Source: Flabesymbios commensalis
Taxonomy: Eukaryota; Annelida; Polychaeta; Terebellida; Flabelligeridae
NCBI GenBank assembly: GCA_964017125.1
Contig: OZ024903.1
Coordinates: forward strand, 80,152,416-80,216,415
Direction: 5' to 3'
Length of the DNA: 64,000 bases
Shown: in pieces, positions 45,063 through 56,493 of the stretch
How positions within the stretch are numbered: position 1 is the stretch's first letter
Layout of the letters: every line of letters begins with the position of its first letter
Notes under the pieces: generated by a model
The model's database searches: none
Seen by the model: the letters and a program-made list of their open reading frames with translations, nothing else
What the model was told of the DNA's origin: nothing
Program-made: the position numbers and the translations under genes

Positions 45063-47039
45063 TTTTGATTTATATATTACCATATTGACAATTTTAAAAT
45101 TCCAAAATGGCCGAATGTCGTTCACTATAACACATGTCACAATAGAGCCGATATATCTGGTTTGATTGGCATATACACCATTGTTACAGTTACAGGGGTG
45201 TGCAAGGCTGAGCATTTTAAAACAACTACATCTCGCTCCACGGCATGTGTACCGAGTTTGAAATCCGCAGATCTTGCCGGGGTCTTTCAAGACTCCGACA
45301 AGATCCTTTACTTGTCTATCCGCTCTCGATGTGACTAGGTGATCACATTAATGGCGGCCTTGTCGAGTTCAGGTTGCAACCAGTGTGTTGACGTTAATTT
45401 TGCACAAGGCTACGCGCTGCCATATGCTCCCTCTTAATGTAAAAAATATTACACGCTCTTTAAAATAATATGTGGATATAATCTGTTTACGTGTGAAGCT
45501 AGTTCCACAGGTCAGTTGAGAAATATTACATAAGAGATGCTCCATCATGACAGAACGGTGACACACAAGCCATCTCCAACCAACCAAATTTCAAGAGGTA
45601 CACTTGAATGTTTTTTTTATATGTGTGCTGAATAGATAGATATGTTATCCAGCAAAACGTGGTAAAGATATTAGATAATCTGCGATAAGCCTATGTACAA
45701 AGCTTTCAAAATACATATTGCAAAAATAAATATGCCAGTATTTTCGGCATACTTTCTGAACATTATGAAAACTGATTTGCATCAAAGTAGATTAAAAGCA
45801 TAGATCTCTGCCAAGCTTCCACCGACGGACATTGCTTAAGCATATTCTCTTGTGTATGACATTGTGGCATTGCAAAAATATTACTATTGAGCTGGAAAGG
45901 AGCAATGACTACTCTGTTGCAGTAAATATATGACCTACTTATGCTTCAAGTCACCCATTACCCAGGCATCAGTATGAGATTCAGAATTTGTCAGTATTTG
46001 ACCAGAATATCTAATGTGGTTTCAATTCACACCTCTTATGGAATTCCGCTCCTGGTGGTGCAACCTGTGCAGAAAGAAAAAAATAATTCACCTGTCCTGG
46101 AGAAGCTAGTTCAAGCTCAAAATAGTATATGACCAACTCAGTGAAATCTGAATATAATACTGATGCCTGGACTGGGTCATGGCTGATTCGGAGTAGAAGT
46201 AACTGATATACATCCTTAAGCATAGTACCCAGTGCCACCAAATGATCCAAGCTGGTTATTGTATCGTTATCCCATAATCAGTGGCCAATATAGCTGTCCT
46301 GGATCTATTCTTTGGACACCTTACAACCTTCTGACTTACTGGCATGAGTTACTGTCATGGTTTGATCCATGTCACTTGCATCAATCGGCAGAAACTCACA
46401 CTGAACTCAATGTCTTGAACAACTTGGTTGGGATGACAATGTACATTAAATAGTACTTAGTAAAAGTGATCATCAGTTTTTCAGCAATCTTAATTTCCAC
46501 CTTTCTGGAATGACGTCTCGCAAATGATCTAATTGCATTATCACTTTTTTTACTGGATAACATATCTATCTACTGAGCATACATATGCAAACACATTCAA
46601 GTGTATCCACTGGGCCTCCCACGTCGACATATTATATCAACATATATATTATTGATTTAAAAAGCTTTAAAAGTGTGTGTCATTTCCTCAAAGTTCAAAC
46701 TTGCACGTTGATGCTGTTGAAACCAATTACAACGTTTCTCTTTTCTTGTATTTTCTTTCAAACTTAATATGTAATTAAGATTGGAACTGATTTTCCGATA
46801 CCAGCTTTGTGGTTGTGAGCTGCTTGTTCCTTTTTATTTGTATAAGAAAATGAACATTAAATGTTTGCTGTGATCCTCTCAAATGCCAGCTAATCCCAAT
46901 GGTTATTGTATGTCACCCCTCCAATAATGGCTAGAATCTATACGCTAATATCTCTTATTTTGTGTATGGGATGGACTACAATTGCCCACCATGATTAATT
47001 CTGATCAATTGTTTAGCAAATATGAAACATTGCTGCAAC
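45063..47039. other. Right interior of the 16-kb element
   Basis: Mostly unique sequence. A repeat shared with 63238 lies at 45330-45435. A minus-strand frame at 46011-46250 (DHLVALGTMLKDVYQLLLL) looks protein-like but I cannot place it in a family. Confidence 0.4.
45330..45435 (-). repeat. Dispersed repeat shared with 63238
   Basis: On the minus strand GGAGCATATGGCAGCGCGTA, GCCTTG, AATTAACGTCAACACACTGG, CTCGACAAGGCCGCCATTAA and GTGATCACCTAGTC match 63238-63345 in order. Confidence 0.65.
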
Positions 47040-47692
47040 GCACAATTTTGGATTTTTTTTTATTTCGAATAGAACCTCAACCCATCCCACAAAATTATCA
47101 AATGTTTCTGTAAAAGACACATTCCCTTCAATAACTATCCTATGTGACTGTTCAAATGAAGGAAATGGGTTTAACATCGTTATTGGAATTGTTCAGTTTC
47201 TACCATCGCTTTACGTCATTTTTGTGGAATATTTGGGGTCCATTAACGGAACCCATCATTCAGAAACCATCAACAATATACTGTTTATTATAATACAGAC
47301 TAAACAATGCTACAACAAATATTTGTTTGAATTTGAGTTTTTTCGTATTCGCGAGAAAAAAAAATGACCGAAAACGTACAAAAAATGTGTTTTATCGTTA
47401 ATTTCAAAATACCTATGAGACATCCACATTTTTATGGCCACCATTGGATTGCTCATACCCAAAACCATAGGTATAGACATAAAAATCGTGACTCTAGCTA
47501 TACTGAAGCCCAAGTTATGACCAAAAATGTCATTTCAGTGGCGGCCATTTGGAATGTATCATAAAACGAGGTTGAGTGGTGGGAAAAATTGAACCCCAAT
47601 ATTTCTGGCTTATTTGACCCCTAATAAAGTCAAAAAAACAATAAATTCAATTTTGGCAAGAACTTTTAATTTTAGGCATATTTCTGACATAC

Positions 47693-48136
47693 CGCACCAG
47701 ACTATATGCAAAAAAATGAAAAAATTGGAAAATTTTGAAAAATTGCATTTTGCGACATATTTACAATATCCAAAATAGCTCTTAGAGGTAGGATGCTAGT
47801 GCAAAATTATATTATTTTTTACTATTTTATCTCCACAGATATATGACCTTACCAATAGAAAAAAACAAATCCAAAAATATTTCATTTAAATGGCCCAACA
47901 CTATAATAGAGTGAGAATGACGCGAAAATCATATTTTAGCGAATATTTTCTCTAAAAATCGGGTAGGTGTACAAAAGTGTCAAATCCTCAGCCCGCTCCT
48001 ATTTCCGGCAATGTCATCAACCAGATTATGTATCTAGAGACCCCTGGGAACAATTCCAAACATGTGGACAGATGTTGTATCGCCGATTTAGGTAACTCCT
48101 TAAATAGGGCTTTTTTTGGTGTCTGCTTCTGTACTA
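47693..48136 (-). repeat. Right terminal inverted repeat
   Basis: Reverse complement of 31945-32371 with about 80 percent identity by eye. It ends CTGTACTA next to the TTA target copy. Similarity of the right arm continues inward to 47040 only against the internal copy at 38128. Confidence 0.88.
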
Positions 48137-48309
48137 TTACTGGATACGGGAGAAAAGAAGTGTTTTTCGGAGTTCGTGAGAAGTTTTGGAGAACAGGACT
48201 GTCTATGCGCGACGAAGCTGCATCTGACTCATCCAAATGGATAGGACAGAATAAACTTGGTGATATTTTGATGGCCCTGCGTCAGAAACTGAATAGTCCA
48301 TCAATCTAG
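48137..48309 (+). pseudogene. LINE-type ORF1 with NADAR domain, 3' part
   Basis: Immediately right of the 16-kb element the plus strand reads LLDTGEKK, then (one frame away) EKFWRTGLSMRDEAASDSS and KWIGQNKLGDILMALRQKLN, with a stop at about 48307. This is the C-terminal end of a NADAR domain, where W-G-GLS and W-GQN-LG-ILM-VR are typical. It supplies exactly the segment missing from the gene part ending at 31944. One frame change is visible. Confidence 0.78.
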
Positions 48310-49439
48310 ATTATAAGAGTCCACCATTACATACTCGAACTTTTGTAGTGTTAACCTCTATGCACTCAACATGGATATTACCAAGAATTTATAACATCTT
48401 GATATTACGTTAATTTTAAGGTACGTCACCTGGGCACTGAATTAGTCGGCCTTTTGATGGATTATTGCTATTTTGTTTTTGTTTTTTTCTCATGAAATGA
48501 TAAAATCAATAATGCACCCTTTGAAACAGTACCCTATTTTTTTTAAATACCATAAATTATCCTTACACTCTAAATGTTGTTGTTTGTTAAAATATATCAT
48601 ATACTATTGTTCTACTCAAGAAATGATGAAATCAAAAACACACCCTTTGAAACATTAGCAGTTTATATTATTATTAAAAACTTAATATCATTTTTTTTCA
48701 TGCGCTCAACGTGAGTTTATGTGTAAGTCACTTACTTAACATGCTTACTTATGTATGGAAAATGACTGTGTTTTGTTGTTGTTTTTTCCTTACAAAGTGA
48801 CAAAAATCAGTAACTAGTTTGTGATGTACGTCACTGAATTAGTATTTGATGGAATATTACATTTTCCTCGCGAAATAGGCAATTAAAAAAATGCCGCCTT
48901 TTTAAACGATTGCAGTGTATACTGTTATCATGGTTATTATAAAACTTATTATTATTACTTTCATACACTTAATATTACGTTGTTTGCTATGTACGTCAGC
49001 CTCACTAAATTAGTATTGATAGAACATTGTTTTTCTCTCGTGAAGTAAAACAATATCATGTCATACTCTTATTACTATAAACGTATTACTATTAATTTTC
49101 ATTGTTCAGTTATTTAAATGTAATAAGTATATTTTCAATAATTGATAAAATATACCCCTCTCATCACACTGGTCACATTTCAACGCTTCCAGAATGAGCA
49201 TGTTACAGTACATACCTGCACTTTTACTAGTTATATGTTCATGCTTCATGTATGAAAATGCAACTTTTGCACTTTTGATGTTTTCAGACATTCGTATATT
49301 GACATTTTTATATACCATTGACTCTTTAACATGTTTAATTATTATTAATTTTGAATTTATTTTGCTGTATTGTATTGGTAGAATGTGGTTACATTGGTAT
49401 TTTTTACCACTTTATAATGATGTTTGAAAATGAATTTTT
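48310..49439. repeat. Degenerate tandem repeats upstream of the LINE
   Basis: GTACGTCA---GAATTAGT-TTGATGG words occur at about 48421, 48826 and 48991. CATGAAATGA-AAAATCAA-A-CACCCTTTGAAACA words occur at 48492, 48615, 48869 and 49036. The spacing is irregular (about 120-200 bp). Lying directly 5' of the ORF2, they may be monomers of a LINE 5' or inter-ORF region. Confidence 0.5.
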
Positions 49440-52080
49440 AGAAAATATTGGGGGCTTACACAGAAATTCTTTGTTACACATATTAAACGCTGAGGTGAAA
49501 AGGAGGAGTCGGACACACATAAATCTGTGGTTAATCACTCTCCTTATGTTGACGATGTCACGTTTGTCTCTAAATTGAAAAATAAGAACAATTATTTTAC
49601 TATTCTATCAACTAATATTGCAAGTATTCGCTCAAAATTAAACGAATTGCAATTTTTTCTAAACAATGTGGAGGATTTACTCTTAGTGCTCTATGTATTC
49701 AAGAAAGTTGGTTGTCAGAGCATGACTATACGTCGTTAATTAAACTTAAAGGCTATAATTGTATAACACAGGTCAAAACTAGTAGTTCACGAGGTGGTTT
49801 ATTAATTTATTTACATGAAAAATTTAATTATACTTGTAAACATTTTAACAATTCTTTTGCACTATGGGAATACCAACTTTTAGAAATTTTTGGTGAAGTA
49901 GTCATAACAATATAATTTTAAGTAATATATACTGCCACCAAAGACAAATATCGATAGTTATAGTTTATTTACTGAAGAATTCACTAATATTTTATCATCA
50001 CTTGAAAAATCAAAATCATAAGTAATTATTGCTGGCGACTTTAATATAAACTTAATGGATGTAATGACAGCTGATCATGTGACAATTTTTTTTTCATGCG
50101 CTCACTTCTCAAAGCTTTCAGCCACTTTTTACTCTTCCCACCAGATTCTCAGCTACTAGAGGAACGCTAATTGATAATATGTTTTGCAGAAACTCATAGT
50201 CTATGCTCAGTACTACTTCCGGAATTTTAATTGATACATTTTCAGACCATCAACCATATTTTATCACTATAAACTGGAAAACGTATGAAAAACCACCAAA
50301 ATATATTAAGATTTCTAAACAAACAAGCGCTGACATTGACAAATTTTGTATAGATTTAAATCGAATATATTAGGAAACATTGATTTAAATGTTGATGCTA
50401 ATCCAAATGCTAATTATGAGGCATTGGATGGCATTATTGAAAATGCTAGATTACGCAACTTAAAACAGTAAAGTTAAACAAATATAAACATAAAAAATGT
50501 AATTGGATAAGACAAGGAATATTAAAATATATCAAATTTAAAAACAATTATACAAAGATATGCAATTATCCACACCACAATCACCTGAATTCGAAACATT
50601 GAAAACAAACTTAAATAATTAAAATAAAATATTAAGACAGAGCATAATGCTTTTTCAAAATAAATGAAGAAAATGTAACAGAAAAAGTAACCTTTGCAAA
50701 CGAATTCAATTTATTTTTCACTGGAATTGTACCAAAACTTGCAAATGAAATTGAAAAACATCCTGGTACAAATGTGAATAATTACCTGAATTTTAAACAT
50801 AAATCACACATAAATTTCACACTAGTTGACGAAACTGTTGTCGAAAAAGTTGTCAAAAGACTAAACCCAAAATCAAGTTGTGGCAAAGATGGTATCTCTA
50901 CTATTTTACTGAAAAAGATAATACCAGAAATTAAAGCCCCACTTACTATAATCATAAACCAGACTTTAAAAACAGGAATATTTCCTGACAAGTTAAAAAT
51001 GGCAAAGGTGTTGCCATTATTTAAGAAGGGAGTTAAAACTGTATTTACTAACTATAGACCAATATCATTATTATCTTCTATATCAAAAAAATTTGAATTT
51101 TTTTTTCTGATCAATTATATAAATACTTTGTAACAAATAAGGTATTCTATTCTAGCCAATATGGTTTTAGAAAAGAACATTCAACCGAACTTGCGGCTCT
51201 GGAATTTGTAGACCGATTAATTTATAAACTGGACAATGGTTCATTTCCCATAGATATTTTTATTGATCTTTTCAAAGCGTTGATACCATAAATCATAACA
51301 TTTTGCTACGTAAACTCGAATGTTACGGAGTTGAAAATATCACACACGATTTTTCGACAGTTATTTGTCAAATAGACAACAATATGTTGAGATCGCCTCA
51401 GTAAAATCTAACATGCTGCCCATCACAACCGCTGTCCCTCATGGGTCAATTCTGAGTCAACTCTTATTCTTGATATAATTATATAAACGATATTGTTAAT
51501 TCAAGGGATTTCTTTCATTTTATTTGTTTGCTGATGATACGGCTTTCATTAGCAAATGTGATATAAAGAACAATAAGGACGTCCTTATTTTAAATGCTGG
51601 ATTAAAGACAATTTATAAATGGTTGTGTTTAAATATGCTTTCAATAAATCACTAAATCAAATTTCATCATGTTTCATAGTGCACAAAAAATAATTTTTAT
51701 ACCGAGCTTCTGGGATTAACTTTAAATGAAAATCTAAATTAGACAAGTCATGTTTCCAAGATCGCAAGTAGAATTGCTAGTAAGATTGGCATTTTAAATC
51801 AATTGAAACATGTGCTACCACAGAATATTTCAATTTTGTTATATAACACTGTTATTTTACCACATATAAACAACATGGTACTCGTATGAGGTCATCACCA
51901 TAAAACCATAACACATTTAAAAAAAGAGCAATACGTGTAAATATCTCGCCCACACGGAACCTTTACTTAAAAATCTTAACATACTTAAAGTGGAAGATAT
52001 TTTTAGACTTCAACAACTTAAATTTTACTACCGAAAGAAGCATGAGTTACAGCCTATTCGAATATATCAGGAATTTGCTA
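49440..52080 (+). pseudogene. Decayed LINE ORF2 (APE endonuclease plus RT)
   Basis: The endonuclease begins FTILSTNIASIRSKLNELQF (about 49595). It has SSSRGGLLIYLHEKF (about 49785), IAGDFNINL (about 50030), ATRGTLIDN and SDHQPYF (50242-50262). The RT has NPKSSCGKDGIS, NYRPISLLSSISK (about 51045), SSQYGFRKEHSTELAALEFV, a motif A split by a one-base loss near 51275, VPHGSIL and FADDTAF (51527-51547). The C-terminal part reads AHTEPLLKNLNILKVEDIF near 51950-52010. The type is jockey/CR1-like. There are numerous frame changes and stops. It lies on the same strand as, and 1.2 kb downstream of, the ORF1-NADAR end. Confidence 0.9.
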
Positions 52081-52682
52081 AAAAGAGCCTTTACTTCTAT
52101 ACAGTATTCCTATTATAATAAATAGCTGCCACCCTAACAGGGCAACAGGGCACATATTAAAATTAGCTTGACTGCTAATAATATCCACCCTGTATAAATA
52201 TGTCTCAATAAATAAACAATAAATAAACATGAAAGTCTGTCCGGTTTTACACATTACTTTAGGCACATAACCATAGAAAATTACAATATTCACTTTAGTA
52301 TTGAAAATTGTTATGTTTGTATGAATACCTAAATGACCTGCTGCACATTTGTTTGAACGGTTGAACTAAATTAAAGTCTATTGCTGGGTGTTATCAGCTG
52401 ATTTTACCATTTACCATTTTACCGTTATTTTTATTACTACTATTATTTGTTTTGTTTTTTAAATATCGGTGTATTTTAACCTTTGAGTTATGTCAGCCAT
52501 GGTAGTTTTTTGAATACCGTCCTATACATGGTTATTCAACCCAATTTTGCTAATTATACTGCCTAAAACGCACTTGGTTTTCATAACCATGCATTACAAA
52601 TCAGGTCACAGGCTGTCGCTATGCTGGTTAGATGTTTGAACCATCGATATATATATAGATTTCTTCTAGAAATGTTATTTGC
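52081..52682. other. LINE 3' flank, nothing firm
   Basis: May include the LINE 3' untranslated region. No clear tail or target duplication was found. Confidence 0.35.
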
Positions 52683-52866
52683 TATTGTAAAACTGTTATA
52701 TTAATATGCGTTAGGTACATACTAGGCTATTTGTCAGGGGAAATTAAAATGTATATATATTTTTCAATGATGGTATTTACTATTGTAAAACTGTTATATT
52801 AATATGCGTTAGGTACATACTAGGCTATTTGTCAGGGGAAATTAAAATTTATTTATATTTTTCAAC
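52683..52866. repeat. 98-bp tandem duplication
   Basis: TATTGTAAAACTGTTATATT starts at 52683 and again at 52781. The following 70 bases are identical between units, through GTCAGGGGAAATTAAAAT, so this is a recent duplication. Confidence 0.92.
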
Positions 52867-53024
52867 TCTAAAATTGAGCTTTATTTTGTTGTGCTTGCTC
52901 ATATGAGTCCCTGGTAAGTGAATATGTCAACATTTTTCTATTGTGTGTCTTATTCACAGCGAGGCATTGTCCAGTTTTTGTTTAGTATTGTGGTTGAGAG
53001 TTCTTCACTTCACCTTCAGCGTGT

Positions 53025-53600
53025 AGCAGCAGTGTTGGGCCAGCGTCGAAGACGATGGGACAACATTTTACTGACATTGCCTGAGCGTTTCGTATTTGCT
53101 GGGGAGGCTCTGGGCCTGTGCCGGTGCGGTGTTAAGTCATCGTCGTAGAAGATGGGCCAGCTTTGGGCCGACAGTGGGTCAAAGTTTTTGCTTGCTGATG
53201 CCTGCAATATTGCCCGGGGGATGGGGCATCGGTCCGATGTTGTTTTATTGTTGGGCCGGCGTCCTAAACGGTGGCCCAGCAGTGGAGCCGCTTTGGGTAT
53301 GGTCTCGAGTTTTGCCGGGGGAAATCTGATCTCGATATTTTCAAATGTGGATGCCCGGCGGATGCGAGACGTTGAATCGATTCTGGAGCTACGTTGGTTC
53401 GGCGTTGTAGACGGTGGACCAGCGTTGAACCAGCGTTGGTTTGGCGTCGCTTGTCTGCTGGGTAGTTCTTGCATCGCACATGATATTAACTTAATAAATT
53501 CCTTGGCAGCCGCAAGACATTGCGCCGGTGTTGTTTTGATTGCTGGGCCTTTGATTGAAACGGCCTAGCATTGAATCAGCCGTAGTTCTTTGTCTGCATG
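53025..53600. repeat. Degenerate array of the palindromic mini-element
   Basis: Units near 53031, 53133, 53243, 53391 and 53542 each have GGGCC-GCGTCGTAGA-G-TGG, then GGACCAGCGTTG-type words, ending TTTGCTGGG or TCTGCTGGG. The spacing is about 100-150 bp. Frames of up to 152 codons cross it on both strands but are explained by the GC-rich repeat. Confidence 0.7.
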
Positions 53601-54791
53601 AGTTTTTGCTGTAGACTACTATTATGCTGATACTATATTGTATTGAAAATGTTTTGTTGTTTTTACTGTATTTGACCATTTTCCTGCCTAATTATTATAC
53701 AAAAAATACATGTTTTCTTTGTTAATTTCATAGGTGGCCCGTACACTTGCGACCTAAAAGCGTCTTAGTACGGGTCTCCTGGTCGTAATACATTAAAATT
53801 GTTTTATTTTAATTTATGTACATCCGAAAAATTGTATGTTTTTTATATTTACGTCCTCATAAATGCATCTGAGCCTGAGTCTGAGTCTACAACCAAAAGA
53901 ACAAGTATTACACATAATCTCGCAATCACTAGAATATATAGAATCACTCCCCCCATCGCAGATTTGTTCAAATCTCACACATTTTAATACACCTAGACAA
54001 GCAATGTTGTACTCGTTCTCAGCATTTAGTCTGCTTTTAAACATTCCAGAACAACCCAAGGGGCGGCAATTGTCCTTATGAAACACACGAATTGCGCGGT
54101 TAATAAGTTTAACGATATTAGTTTCCCAATTGGTATATTCCAAGTTAAATGATTGACAATCGATGTTCGAATCGTGTTTCATATTCATTTTGGATAAATA
54201 ATCCTATTGTAAAATTGCTTTCTGGGCTTTCTCGTTCATCCTCGCCATTCAAGTAATCGTTAACATCATCACATATATACATAAAATACAAGATACAGGC
54301 TTTATCTTCAAATTTAAACAAGTGATATCCAATAGGCCTATTAATGGAGATCTTTCACAAACCAAAGTTGAGGCATCTATATTTGTTCCACATTAAATGG
54401 GCTTCAAACCCCACTTTATATCCCTGTTATAATTTCTGTTATTTTATTGATGGTCTGGCATTGATTGTAAATAACCATGTTCCAGAACCCAACACGTGGC
54501 TGACCATATCTAAAAAAACACTAATGGTGTATTTATCTTCATGGAAGGTAACATCTGAAGGAGGGGCTGAATGTGCAGAAGCTCTGCAGGATTGTTATCA
54601 TAAATAAATAGGATAGCAGCCATTTTAACCCTTTAAGCCATCACGATGCCTTAAAGCATCATTTCACATCCCTGAAAACAGACCTAATTTTCCTACAACA
54701 AAGGGTTTTAGAACGAAAATTTCCATGCAACTTGTTTACCAATAAATGGCAATTTTCTTCAATTTTTCACCCACTTCAGGTCATGTTCATT
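53601..54791. other. Intergenic sequence
   Basis: Short frames only, for example 54344-54607 with 87 codons, none with a recognisable motif. Confidence 0.35.
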
Positions 54792-54835
54792 CACTACAAG
54801 TCGAGAATTGCGACAGCAATTCGCGGCTTGTAGTG
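54792..54835. repeat. 20-bp-arm hairpin
   Basis: Arms CACTACAAGTCGAGAATTGC and GCAATTCGCGGCTTGTAGTG are reverse complements with two mismatches around a 4-base loop (GACA). Confidence 0.85.
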
Positions 54836-55169
54836 GATGAAGATGAGAGTAGTAAACTCAGGCTTGAAAGGGTTAAATGTATGTATGTATTCTGACGATA
54901 ACTAGCTGGATAATGAAATATTAAATACATGCTTTGCAATGGTTGGTATATTTAATATCTTTTAGGGTTAATATTTTCGTGATGGATAGCACCTTCAACC
55001 TGACATGCTGAAACTGCAATTTTAAATAATGTAGAATCAAGACTAGACATGCTAAACATTTCCATTTCCCACCAATAAATAACCAGCACTTATTTCATGG
55101 AATATGTGTTGCTGACAATGTGTATAACCTCTAGATTTTACCTGTATGTACTTCAGAAAAATATATTCT

Positions 55170-55480
55170 ACATTGCTAAGACTGAAGGTAGTGTACCCTA
55201 CAGCCATTAATTATTTGTTGAATATTTGAAAAGATAAAATATCGTTCCCTAATGTAGAATATATCGATTTTTCTATTTCCTATAATTCTTTAATCATATT
55301 CTCAAAATATGTCTGAAAGACTTGAGTAGAATTTTATGCAAATATATTAGAAACAATAAAATATCTTGCCCTGATGTAGAATACAAGCATTTTTCTATTT
55401 CCTTCTTAAAACATAATGTTAAAATAAGTCTGAAACACTTGAATATAATACTATGCAAATATATTTTTCAATAACACTAT
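55170..55480. repeat. Diverged tandem duplication, about 121 bp
   Basis: AAAATATCGTTCCCTAATGT, AGAATATATCGATTTTTCT and ATTTCC at 55236 recur as AAAATATCTTGCCCTGATGT, AGAATACAAGCATTTTTCT and ATTTCC at about 55357. Flanking blocks CTGAAAGACTTGA and CTGAAACACTTGA also pair. Confidence 0.7.
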
Positions 55481-56289
55481 GATATGATATGATCAAACCA
55501 GGTGTGAAAATAAATTATGATATGGGTGACAGAAAAAAAAACGCATTCAATGTTATATTTGAGTCAAAGTGTCAAAATAACAAATACGACATTATGAATT
55601 ACTTACTAAAAATTGACATCAACATATTTATTTAATAGCAATAAAAAAATCTTCCACCAAAAAACAATACCCTAAAATTGTGTTATGTCGCAACAATGGT
55701 GCACAGTGATAGTGAACATCGACACGTAATACAATATATTAATTTACACACACAATTACTGTCCTTTTACTATTGAATCGTTATCCTTATAAGGGTGGTG
55801 TAGTTTTTTGAAGATATGAGCGGTATCGGTATTATTTTTATTGAGTGAATTAATGTTTTCTGTAGCTTGAAAAATCTGCTTGACAACGTCATGTCATATT
55901 ACTATAGACCGGCATTTTATGGTTAACCATTGAAGCGCTGAAATATTTTTTTAGAAACCATGGAGACCAAAGGTTTTTTTTGCAATTTGAAATCATCGTA
56001 AATGTCTTAAGCTTCATTTAAATATCTTTGTTCTGGGTCTACGGCCAATATAAACATTTTTACTTTTTCTGTGTGGAGATCGACTTTAGATTCTGACTTC
56101 TATTTCTAAAGTCAATCCCCGCACCGTATGTGTTAATCTATCATATTACCATAGTTAACTTCAGTATGCTGATTGCACAAAAGACGCAAATTATCCCATG
56201 GTAGTTATTTTTAAATAATTTTGTGAATATCCTGAATACATTTTGCAAATCGCATAAAAGATACCATTATGTTTCTTTGATGCTGCATG
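55481..56289. other. Sequence 3' of the acyltransferase gene
   Basis: AT-rich, with no feature I can support beyond possible downstream flank of the minus-strand gene. Confidence 0.4.
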
Positions 56290-56295
56290 TTTATT
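56290..56295 (-). promoter_or_regulatory. Possible polyadenylation signal AATAAA
   Basis: AATAAA on the minus strand lies about 200 bp beyond the stop codon of the acyltransferase gene, a usual spacing for a 3' untranslated region. It is not proven to be used. Confidence 0.4.
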
Positions 56296-56493
56296 CAACA
56301 GTAATTAAATAGTTAAATTGTTTTACATTCCCTTCGATATAATCTGCGGCTATATAGTCTGCATGAATGATAACTTTAAAACTAAAACAATCAGTAAATC
56401 ATGACATGAAAGATAACCTATAATTGATCCTTGTGAACGATCAGTTGTAGATTTTTTCGATATAGGCATGAAAAACGTTGGAGGAGACGAATA

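Larger units (their letters stand above)
31945..48136. mobile_element. 16.2-kb element with long terminal inverted repeats
   Basis: The two ends are inverted copies over about 430 bp (31945-32371 and 48136-47693), starting TAGTACAGCAGCAG and TAGTACAGAAGCAG. They are roughly 80 percent alike. The host sequence is cut inside the NADAR reading frame with TTA on both sides (31942-31944 and 48137-48139); microhomology allows a TATTA duplication. No transposase, polymerase or integrase is recognisable inside, so the superfamily is open. The cargo is tandem repeats, a 5,604-bp duplication, MITE fragments, a Helitron-like insert and solo repeat pieces. Without the duplication it would be about 10.6 kb. 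Confidence 0.75.

Noticed and set aside
46011-46250. Protein-like minus-strand frame (LGTMLKDVYQLLLL)
   Set aside because: It looks coding in texture but I could not tie it to any family, so it is only mentioned within the regional entry.
31945-48136. Polinton/Maverick identity for the 16-kb element
   Set aside because: No polymerase, integrase, protease, ATPase or capsid-like sequence is visible. The ends lack a clear AG start with a 6-bp duplication, so only size and TIRs would support it.
53016-53568. Overlapping 152- and 138-codon frames on opposite strands
   Set aside because: They cross the GC-rich degenerate mini-element array. The arginine- and proline-rich translations match no family.
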